From: Agelas oroides
Lineage: Eukaryota; Porifera; Demospongiae; Agelasida; Agelasidae
Reading direction: 5' to 3'
DNA length: 64,000 nt
Assembly (NCBI GenBank): GCA_949130485.1
Contig: OX422193.1
Location: 331,501-395,500, forward strand
Under the pieces are notes generated by a model, which saw only the letters and a program-made list of their open reading frames with translations, made no database searches and was not told the origin of the DNA. Position 1 is the stretch's first letter; each line of letters begins with the position of its first letter. The translations under genes and the position numbers were made by a program. Shown here one piece after another: positions 46,121 through 55,840 of this stretch.

Positions 46121-47167
46121 TTTCAGGGCTCAAATGGACCTTGCTGGGTGCAGTATTTAGTAAAGAATAATGCAACACAAGATAATGCAAGTAAATTAAT
46201 TACTTTGAGGGCTTAGGCATCTCATGAGGCCAATGTAAACCTGCAACAGAAAACTTACGTAACATAATTTTGTACATGCATGGATTTTCCTATCTGAGGT
46301 ACTTCCCTGCACAAAACTACAGACACAACAGAACAAGTAAAAAGTTAGAAATGGAAAGGTTAAGACTTCTTAATTAGAATCTTTACCATGGTGTTAGGTT
46401 AACGCCTAGGTCATAATTACTGTCAACATCATATTTGCAGCATACCAATATGCTAAATGTGGCCACTTCATTCTCACTCAGTACAGGAAATGTTTATGGT
46501 GTTTACAGTGTTTACATGTATGTTGGTGGCGGTACAGGATAATCAGAATAGATTGATGATGCATATTAAGAGTATATCATCACTGACAGTTTACAAAGTT
46601 TTTGTCTAGATTCCAGCATCTAACATAATGGCTGGCTGTACTCAATCATCAGAATTCTACATAACATGCTACAATTCTCTACAAAAGCTTCAGTGTGTTG
46701 CCATAGATGTAATATCATAGCCCTTCACTGCTTCGTGTACACAATACAAAACTGCAAATGGAGTGTTTCTACTTTGTAGTGAGTAATAGTATACATCATT
46801 GTCTTTTGCACAGTAGGAGCTACGTTCCTATAAGGTTGTGGCTATGAAATCATGCAGTGTTGCCTGACCAGATGTGGCTCTGTGGAAACTAAGATGTTAC
46901 TTAAAATTGAAAAACATTTTGCTGATTTTGACTGAAAGCTTTCAGGTCGAAAGTGAAGAAAGTGTGATTTAATTATAGCACAGAGATGTTTTAATGGAGA
47001 TGCTTTGGGATTAAAAACCCTATGTAAGTAAGTCCAATTTTTATTTTAAGCCATCCAATAAGGACTGGAGGTCAGATGATAGCTCCTTCCTTCCACTCTC
47101 CTCACCAGCTAGGGATTTCTGCAGTCCTCCTTCCTGGTTGAAGCATTCTTCTCTACAGATGCTTTCT

Positions 47168-47182
47168 GGGGGGAGGGGGGGT

Positions 47183-47250
<68 letters not shown>
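47168..47250. repeat. Poly(G) tract of ~80 bp at the duplication edge
   Basis: Nearly pure G from 47168 to 47250, with single A and T interruptions at the start. It begins a few bases after homology between the duplicated blocks ends. Potential G-quadruplex DNA. Its exact length may be affected by assembly. Confidence 0.9.
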
Positions 47251-47251
<1 letters not shown>

Positions 47252-48354
47252 CTGGGCCATGCTCCCTCCAAGAAAATTATTAGCCTCCCAGCTCAGTTAT
47301 ACCTGCACTGGAATTATACCTGGTTCGTCTACTCCAGTTTCGTCTACCGCCGTTTCATCTACTCCAATTTCGTCTACTGATGTTTTGTCTACTCAATTTT
47401 TTAGTGCTTTAATCTTTGTAGAGCGTCTTTGTATTGCTTGTTGATGGTACATAGTCTAATGTCCTATGTTAAGGTCAGGGGTTAAATAGCAAAGGGAAAA
47501 CTAGCTTGTGAAGTGTTCTTTCATAGTACAGTCAATAAAGTACATCACTCTGACCCATGAAGCCACCATGGGTTGTCTGAATGGTGGATATAAAAGTTGT
47601 GCAAAGCCTCAGTTGACCATCTGGCAATAGAAATGGAGTGTGAGTTCGTGACTACGAAGAGAGGAGCAAGGTCTCTAGTTCAAGGTGGATTCAAGTAAGT
47701 ACTTATACAGTTATATAGTAATTATTAGAAGAATACGTACAACTGCACTAGGATTTTGACCTGAAAACGGTGGTAGACAAAACAGGAGTAGACGAACCAG
47801 GAAGATACCCTGCACTGGTGGGGCACATGCCCCAGTGTGCCCCAGCCTGCATGGCTACGCCACTGCAGTAGCCATACCTCTTTTACTGCACCTGTACCAC
47901 CAACGTACCATCATCTGTACACTACCATTGATTTATTGTGGATCGTGAATTGCAATTATGTGTAGTTCGTATTGCTCCCATGCCATGAATGCTGTGTTGT
48001 TGTTGTTATTCGTTTTCGAATAGCCCTTGCAAAGTAGCAGGCAGTCTCCCTCACAGGACGTTAGCGCGCATAAATTATCCCGAGACGGCAGTACCTCTAA
48101 GGTTCCTACATCGATCTAACACCACTAGTGACCTCTGGCCACGCCCTCCTTTCGAGTGCAGCTAACAACACGTATCACACTCACGTCACATGACTTTCAG
48201 CCACGCCCCACTGGTGCTTCGCTACCAGCCATGGTCCTCCAGAACAGAAGTCAGAGCGGTGAGGTCGAATATAGGGTATCCATCATCCCACTCCAGTGTC
48301 CATTGTGTCTCCCCCAGCCTGCATTTCAATCTCCCCTCTGGTCTGGGGAGGAGA
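47251..48354. other. Region upstream of the second 2A-Death gene
   Basis: 47310-47800 has inverted ends (CCTGGTTCGTCTACTCC and complement) and internal TTTCGTCTACT subrepeats: a MITE-like element. 48020-48300 is homologous to the upstream region of the first 2A-Death gene. No other gene seen. Confidence 0.6.
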
Positions 48355-48424
48355 ATGGTGGGCATGGTGGGGGCTCTACTGCTGCTGCCGAGTGGAGACA
48401 TTGAGACAAATCCAGGGCCTGTAG
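48355..48424 (+). other. 2A (ribosome-skipping) leader peptide, copy 2
   Basis: ATG, a short leucine run and SGDIETNPGP with every residue of the D-x-E-x-N-P-G-P motif, then V and a phase-1 donor (GTTAGT). Differs from copy 1 at the variable positions only (V/I, M/T). Confidence 0.82.
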
Positions 48425-51400
48425 GTTAGTGTATATCCTTGTACAGATGTACCACAGGAAGTTTTCTTCATTGATTAACCACACTATACTGTAGCATTAT
48501 CTCCTAAAACACTGTTAGAAGATAAGACTACAGCTGCAGCAAGGAGACACTGAGAAGAGGCAAATTGTAAGAATTGTAAGTAAGAATGGCTTAGTCTCAT
48601 TCCCAGGCTCCATTGCCAGACCCCTTCTCATTTTTTCGAAAGGGGTCTGGGTTCGAGACTAAGAATGGCCTTGGATGAAGCTTCAGCTACCTCCCTTCAA
48701 CAACTTTTTAGACCTTTCTCTTAGCAACATCAGAGTGTTGTCAAATGGCATAGTACCAACATGATGTAGCTGAACTCTGCAATCTGATTGGCACGCACTT
48801 TACAGTCCACACGGGACATGGCATTGTAAGCCATGTTGCCAGACCCCTTCTCGATTTTTCCGAAAGGGGTCTGGACACGAGACTAAGAATGGCCGTGGAT
48901 GAAGCTAATTATGCTGGTGTAAAACCTGCATTGTTTTAATAAAGGAATTTAGATGTTATGAGGCGAAAATAGAGGAAAGTGAAAAAGGCCGGCAGCCACC
49001 GGGAGTCGAACCCAGGACACCTGGCTTGTGCCGCCAGTGCTCTGCCACTGAGCTACGGCAACCGGACAACCACCAACCCTCACAATCCTCTATATGTACT
49101 GCACAGGTGGTACTGAATGCCTCAGTCGCACACCCGGGCGGCTCAACCACCAACCCTCACAATCCTCTATATGTACTGCACAGGTGGTACTGAATGCCTC
49201 AGTCACACACCCGGGCGGCTCAGGGCGGCTGCCCGGGTGTGTGACTGAGGCATCACAATCCTCTATATGTACTGCACAGGTGGTACTGAATGCCTCAGTC
49301 ACACACCCGGGCGGCTCAGGGCGGCTGCCCGGGTGTGTGACTGAGGCATTCAGTACCACCTGTGCAGTACATATAGAGGATTGTGAGGGTTGGTGGTTGT
49401 CCGGTTGCCGTAGCTCAGTGGCAGAGCACTGGCGGCACAAGCCAGGTGTCCTGGGTTCGACTCACGGTGGCTGCCGGCCTTTTTCACTTTCCTCTATTTT
49501 TGCCTCATAACATCTAAATTGCTTTATTTCCAGCTTGAGGCAAGATGCTCTGAGCTGCATTGTTTTAAAACACAGGCATGACTTTGGATGACCTTGGTTG
49601 TGTGCTGGAGGAGGTTCTGGATGTGTCTGGGCAATGGTACCAACTTGGGCTCCAGCTCACAGTGAAGACTGGGGCACTTGACAGGATCAGAATACAGTTT
49701 CAAAACCCCAGAGACCAGCTCTTGGAGATGCTCAAGATTTGGTTGAACACCAGTGACAATACCAGCTGGAAGACTCTTATAGATGCTCTCAGGAGTCGAA
49801 GTGTGGGAGCAAGTCAGTTGGCCGGTGTTCTGGAGAGAAAGCACTGTGTGATGGAGAGCCACCCTAAGGCTACAGTTTTTCCTCCTATTCCACAACCAGC
49901 TACCTCCCAACTTCCACCATATGCAGCTCCATCCCGTCCATACATCCTACCCATAACCCCTCCCTTACACCCTTCCCTATATGCTGGTGACTCCACTCCT
50001 CCACAACCTCCCACTGTAACCATGTACCAGCGAAAGTCCTACGTATCACATCCATGGATAGTAGAGGCACAAGAGTTGCCAACGCATTCCATTGGCCCAA
50101 GCTATTCACCAATGCCCAAGTCTCATGTTATAGTTCCCACAACTCCAGCTGTGACGCATTATATCTCAGAAGAGTTGCCAGTAATACGAAAGGCTCATGT
50201 TTCAGTTCCCACAACTATCCCTTTAGATTCCACAAGGGTACATAACGTGGAAGACCAAGTTCAACACTTTGATAGCAAATTCCGAAGCCTCATCAACAAA
50301 GCCTACCAAGAAGTGAATGGAAAAATGGAGTCTTCTGATTATTTCCTTTTCCATATTACGTGCCTACCAGCATCAACCCGTACTCAACATCGAAGCTTCA
50401 TTGAGAAAAAGTTGACCAGCATTCCACCACCAGTAACCATTGTGAATATCTGGACCATTCTGAAACTCTACTGGGACTTTCTGAACTATGGACTCTTGGA
50501 ACATGTTATCAATGTACGTGGAAGTGAAGACTTGAAACAGCAAATGCAGGAGTATGTACTTGAACTTTCCAAATTCAAGCAAACAACTCGAATCTGTGAC
50601 TTCATTGATAGCTGGTCAAGTAGAAGATATGGCCAAGTAGACAGTCTCAAGAAGGTAGTTGCCATGATGCAGATGGAATGGTCCCGGTGTACCTTACGTG
50701 ATTTGGAGTCATTCAACATAGATCTTGTTCACAAGTTCTTCTTGCCTGATTTTGACATTCAGCTGAAGTACTGTCTGGAGGATGTGGACAGAGGTATGTC
50801 TGCCTCTTCCAGTTGGCCTGAAACTAATGTTACCGCTTTCACAAATACACAGCACTTATGCTTCTGTGCGGTAAAATTAATTGACTCCTCAAAGGAAGAC
50901 GAGTCACTTAATTTTATCGCACATAGGCATAAGTGCTGTGTATTTGTGAAAGTGGTGACATTTAGTTGCGGGCCAACATTATATTATGTATAGCCACCTA
51001 TTTCACACACAGATCTTCTTGCCCTAATGTCTGTTATAGCTTCTCTTTGTCACTCAGTTGATTACGCAAAAAGATCCCACCTTCATTTGTTAGTTGGTAC
51101 GGGTATCAATTGAAATGAACTCAGCTTCCCTTTTTTAGAATGAAGATATTGCAGGCACTCTCACTTATATATAGTGTAGTATAGATGTGGTTATGTGAAA
51201 GTATTGGACAGTGAGACTTGCTGTAAATGCCAGTTGTATTGTAGCTATACTATCTCTCCGGGCCGCTTTCCTCCTTCCTCTCCAGTTGCTGATGACCCTA
51301 CTCTTCTAAAGACACCGCCCATACCCCCTCACCCTCTCACACCAGGTTAGACTTTAGTTACAAAAATGTGAGTAGTGTGATATCAATGCTGTCATTGATT

Positions 51401-53128
51401 TTAAAGGAAACCAGAGTATCATGTGATCATGTAACATCCTTCCTTGTTTAACTAATAAGACTAATTAACTAATTGACCCTCTATTGACAATCTATTTCCA
51501 GTTTCAGCAAAGTTTAATGATTTCAGGTTTTGTGGTATGCATGTACATCCTGTAGGCCCTATTTGTGGAGTAGAGGTAATTGGAGAAACAGAATTCATGG
51601 TTCCGAACCAAGGTGGCTTATTTGAGTGGAAAGGGTATGGACTTAGGCTTCAAGTTCCTGCAGGCAGCCTTTCAGTTGGCATGGGAGAGTGCAGGATCAA
51701 CATCAGGGTGAGTCTCTCTGGACAGTTTCAGCTACCTGAAGACTCAGACCTCCTCAGCCCTGTCTTCTGGATCACAGCACCCTGCAAATTCACAAAGCCA
51801 ATCACACTAGAAATCCAACACTGTGCACTCAGAGAAGATGAGACAGTGTTGTCTGACTTAAGTTTTGTCTCTGCCAACTGCTCTCAGCGGGAGCTTCCCT
51901 ACCAGTTCAGAAAGGTGGATGGAGGTGTGTTCACTAAGCATAGTTCCTATGGTAGCATCCAACTGAGCCACTTCTCTGGGAATGGTGTCATTGGGAGAAA
52001 GGGGGGCCCACGGTCGTACTGTGCACATCTATACCACAAGATAAAGCAGATTTATGACTGGAGGTTCTACCTTGTCATCACACAAAACATTGATGCACAA
52101 ATTACGGTGAGTTTTATTGTACACTGGAAAGCAGTAGAGTTTCATGTTACCATGCATGTTGTTACATTTTACTCCATCATGGGTTGCAGGCTGTGAAGTG
52201 CCACTATGATCATTTTGCTGAGTGGGACATTTCGTTAAAGATTGGGTTTCAGAAAAGTGAGATCACTCTGGATATTCCTGAAGGTTTACAGGAGGGATGG
52301 AAGATTACTCCAATGTCTTATCCTAGTGTAAGTTACCTTGCAGCTAAAGCAGTGATATGAGATCTATAACATACCTATGGTATGAATTAACACATTTCGT
52401 GGTGTGTGGTTCATACTGTGGTAACTCATGGGTGGATAATTATGGGTCTTATCAAAAATTATTGTGTACTTGTATATAGATTGCTAGAAAGGAAGTGGAT
52501 GAGTTTAGAGAAGGACAGTGGATCCCTCATTGTGAGCTGATGCTAGAGTGGAAAAAGAAGGATGAAACGCCAGAACGGCTGCAGTATAAAGTCAAGCTAA
52601 ATGGAGCCAGAGCACCCAAAGACTTTTTTCAACTTGTCTTGGACCCAGCAGAAGGTAGCCAACCATAAGTATTCCCAGGTCCAGTTTTTGATTGATTGCA
52701 GTATGCAAAAACGTTTTTGGTGGATACTGCAAGCAATCAAAACTGCATGGAGCTGGGGAAGGCCTCAGAATGAGGCTAGTCTGCATTGTCATCGTAAATT
52801 TATGTGTGTGTCGAATCATACAGGGATAGTTCCAGGAAAGAACAGTAGCCTATGCAAGCCAGAGATGAAGGATCTAATGGATGCCCTCTACCATACGGTG
52901 GCAGACAAATGGGAACACATTGGCATCTACCTCCACCTCCACATGGCCACCCTGAAGGCCATTTCTGATAAGCAACAGCATGACCCTCACAAGTGTCTTC
53001 TTGAGATGCTGGGGGCGTGGCTTAAGAGACTCCATCCTCCTGCCACCTGGTCTGCAATCATTGAGGCTGTGGAGTTTCTAGGGGAAGAACAGCTTGGGGG
53101 ACAACTTAGAGAGCAGTACCAACTCTGA
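48355..53128 (+). CDS. 2A-leader Death-module-ZU5-UPA-like-Death protein
   Basis: Seven exons: 48355-48424, 49576-50793, 51286-51345, 51502-52106, 52190-52327, 52480-52654, 52824-53128; 856 residues, phases all consistent. Exon 1: MVGMVGALLLLPSGDIETNP-GP, a hydrophobic leader plus 2A motif. Residues ~24-115: Death domain (TLDDLGCVLEEVLD, QLLEMLKIWL, SWKTLIDALRS). ~120-240: proline-rich linker. ~245-425: unassigned helical module (FLNYGLLEHVI, FKQTTRICDFIDSW). ~465-600: ZU5 domain (GGLFEWKGYGLRLQVPAGSL, PVFWITAPCKFTKPITLEI). ~610-750: UPA-like region. ~770-856: second Death domain (DKWEHIGIYL, CLLEMLGAWLKRL). ZU5-UPA-Death is the plan of UNC5, PIDD and ankyrins; here it lacks a transmembrane segment. 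Death-fold signalling is inferred. AATAAA signals lie at 53244 and 53265. Confidence 0.88.
48592..48884. mobile_element. Two short AGTCTC-type fold-backs in the 2A intron
   Basis: 48592-48661 (TAGTCTCATTCCCAGGCTCC ... GGGTTCGAGACTA) and 48838-48884 (CCAGACCCCTTCTCGATTTT ... GGTCTGGACACGAGACTA). Each has a CCCCTTCTC stem. Non-coding. Confidence 0.55.
48992..49062 (-). tRNA. tRNA-like unit (possible SINE head), minus copy
   Basis: 71 nt that fold as a cloverleaf: acceptor GTTGCCG/TGGCTGC (one mismatch), D stem GCTC/GAGC with box A TAGCTCAGTGG, anticodon stem CTGGC/GCCAG, loop GGCACAA, T arm CTGGG-TTCGACT-CCCGG with box B. A TTTTT run follows as Pol III terminator. The loop has G instead of U at position 33, so a true translating tRNA is doubtful; read literally the anticodon is CAC. 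No 3' poly(A) or CCA is seen. Confidence 0.5.
49080..49395. repeat. Palindromic array between the two tRNA-like units
   Basis: CACAATCCTCTATATGTACT / GGTGGTACTGAATGCCTCAG / CACACCCGGGCGGCTCAGGG blocks occur three times in one direction and once or more in the other, forming long inverted repeats centred on GGCTCAGGGCGGCTGCCC. With the flanking tRNA-like units, the whole 48956-49510 region is one large inverted repeat. Confidence 0.8.
49404..49475 (+). tRNA. tRNA-like unit (possible SINE head), plus copy
   Basis: Inverted partner of the unit at 48992-49062: same cloverleaf and box A/box B, with one change in the T stem (CTCACGG). Followed by CCGGCCTTTTTCACTTTCCT, which contains a Pol III-type T run and is shared with the minus copy. 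Confidence 0.5.
50838..50965. mobile_element. Fold-back MITE at the module-exon donor
   Basis: ACCGCTTTCACAAATACACA ... with its complement at 50925-50965, ~60-bp arms around AATTGACTCCTCAAAGG. Located 45 bp after the donor at 50794. The reading frame happens to stay open through it to 50993. Confidence 0.7.
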
Positions 53129-53169
53129 GCATATTATTATAGGTAGCTTTTTGTACAAACTGTAGTCAG

Positions 53170-53207
<38 letters not shown>

Positions 53208-54136
53208 TTTATTGTCACCTGACACCAAAGAGTGAGAAGGGGCAATAAAGGGAACAAAATTTAAAATAAATCATGTAGTTCGCAAGGTCTGTTGTGCCTA
53301 CCGTGGATGGCTCTCAGCTGTAATTGTTTCTTCACCGTGCCGCTTGTTGTGTACCATCATTTTTTTGTTAAGCAAGTGTCTTGGTTCTGTATGCTGGTCT
53401 GTCTGTTTCCCTCCACGCACAAATGCATGCAAAGATACCCTCCGAACGGAAATTTGTAAGGTAGCTAGCTAAATTGCTGTGGTTAAAAAAATGTTGCGCA
53501 CACGGTTGCGGAAATTCTTCGCGGTGTATGACTTAGAGTAGGTACGTGTACTTCCTAAGTACCGTAGTTGTTTCCCGCCACACAAAAATGGCAAGTGACA
53601 GTCCTTTTGCATTGTGCACCAAATACTGTTACGCAACAGATACCTTATAAACGTCGAATTTGTGACGTAAATTGCCGCGAACTTACAAAAACGGTCGGAA
53701 AGTTCTATGTAGGTATTCGACCGCAACCGTGAGTGAATGACCTCCGCTTGTATTAAAGCAGCAGATACTGCGTCCTAATAGTAGTACTGACTGAAGATTG
53801 TAGTTTGGCTGTCTTGAACGTGAAGAAGTAAGTGCATTTGATGAGCGTGTATGTATGTACTAGTTAACAATATTGCTAGCTACGAAAGCCCCGGGATATA
53901 GCATAACAATTATTCTGGCATCGGTGGGCACACTTAACTTGTAAAATTGCCTGCTAACTTATAGTTAATGTGGGGTGTAGTGTGCATGACTTGCATGCCA
54001 GCTGAAGAAATGTCTACAATAATAGTCCTGCATGTATTTGCTATAAAACTTGTCATCTTCTCTCCATGATACTATTGCCACTGATAGGAGCCGCTTGTTT
54101 GTTGTTCTTTGTAGGATAGAGACACAGTAGTTGAAG
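53129..54136. other. Intergenic region and 3' UTR of the second 2A-Death gene
   Basis: Contains a (CAAT)n microsatellite (53168-53209) in the 3' UTR and two AATAAA signals. No coding region. The last ~300 bp is the likely promoter and leader of the next gene, with no obvious TATA box. Confidence 0.6.
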
Positions 54137-54172
54137 ATGGGAGCATTCATAAGTTCACATCGGTAAGTGTTG

Positions 54173-54211
<39 letters not shown>

Positions 54212-55793
54212 AAGATGCATATATAGTCACCATAATACTTGCTCATACAAAATATTTGCCTCAGTTTGCACTGCTACAAGCATGGCTACAATAGCTTAGC
54301 AAAACATTAAAGGGATAAAGCACACATTATAGAATGAAGAGGAGGGATCTCAGTAACTGTGTCATGATGGTCTTGTTCCATGCTATCAGTTGTACATGTT
54401 TAGTAGTGCAAGCACAATAATATGGTAACTCAATGAAACAGCCTTGATGTTAAATTTTGTATATTAAGGGAGTGAAAACCACATTTGAACAATGTACTTG
54501 AAAACTGTCCTTGGGTAACGGGCTCCTTGATGGGAGTGTATACACAATTTTTATTTAATTGTAAGCCCATCCAAGGTTTCCCTATTCAACGCTTGAGGAA
54601 CAGTTTGGATGAGTACCACCTAAAGGGCCACTGTTGGTGGTCTGTTTACCAGTCAAACATTTAATGATACCCAATGTTGTTGTCCCAGAGGTGCTTCTGC
54701 TTATTAACACCACACTAATTTACTTGCCACTTCCAGGTGTGAATAGGTTTAAACTGAGGTGGTGATTGTAAATACTGCAATTGTCAATATATGGCCCTCT
54801 ATTTTGCAATACATATGTTTGGTCTGCTGGGACACCTTTCCAGCCAACATATCACATGCAAAGATATCAGTTCAATTCTTCCCAAACGACAACATGACCC
54901 TCCATGTAAATGTATGCAAACCACACCCAAGGTTTTCTTGCCAGACTATAGACTACAAAGGTATAATGACCTGATTCCAATTGCTACATTAGCCTCAACT
55001 CCAGAACTCTGTGATGCTTTTTACCATACTCTTCCATAGCTCTACCGTACTCTGGCACACTTTGCAATAGTGCTGCTGTACTCTCGCTCAATCAGCCACA
55101 GCTATACTCCACCATACACTCTCTGGCTGCTCTACCACTAGTCTTGTTCCCAGGCTCTCTCTCCTCACCCGATTTTTGAGGAGAGAGCCTGGGAACAAGG
55201 CTACTCTACTACAAGCTGAGCGGGTTACTTGTATATGGTAGCATTACCACCTTCAGTCTTGAAGGCCTGTCTTTCACCTGTGCATCCAAACACCTTCTGT
55301 TAACGTTTGCTCTCCTCGTAAGCTGTCACTTACACTGTAGCATATCCAGCTAACATCATCTAGCACTGTAAGCCAGACCACTGCAATGTATTGTACGCCA
55401 GACCACTGCAATGTATTGTAAGGGGCAAGCCAGACCACTGCACACCCACACTTCTACAACTTCAGCTATAACTGTCTTGCAAGCCATACCACTGTAGAAT
55501 GCATGATCACATCCTTTTTGTGAGTTTCATGAAGCAGTTCATTCCAGAGTAACAACTTTCAATCTCAAATGCAATTGTTATAAACCTGAAAAAAAGCCAT
55601 TCTGCACAAATACTTTTCTGGTATCTGTTTAGTATCATTGTATAATGTATGTGTTGTGTTTGATATCTAGTCACATGACCTTTAACCAATCAGATCTCTC
55701 AATTTGGGTGATAATACATACCTACATCACATATTGGTAGGTTTGTTTACATACACTATTAGGAAGGTATAGTGACAGAATGACAGATTCTGT

Positions 55794-55840
<47 letters not shown>

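Larger units (their letters stand above)
41702..47165. repeat. Second copy of the 13.94-22.33 kb block (segmental duplication)
   Basis: Homology starts in the last MAT intron (AGCTATTGTGGGATAAACA, 13947 and 41702). It includes the last MAT exon, the AGTAGCATTTTGGCTTCA repeats, secreted-gene fragments, an intact secreted gene and its upstream repeats. It ends near CTCTACAGATG at 22325 / 47160. The second copy is shorter through deletions. Order and orientation are the same. Confidence 0.85.

Noticed and set aside
47181..47444. Poly-glycine and poly-proline frames
   Set aside because: Artefact of the poly(G) tract.
48355..48424. 2A leader as part of an inserted virus or retrotransposon
   Set aside because: No reverse transcriptase, capsid or other mobile-element reading frame is adjacent, and the exon splices in phase to a Death domain in two paralogues. 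A distant origin from such an element remains possible.
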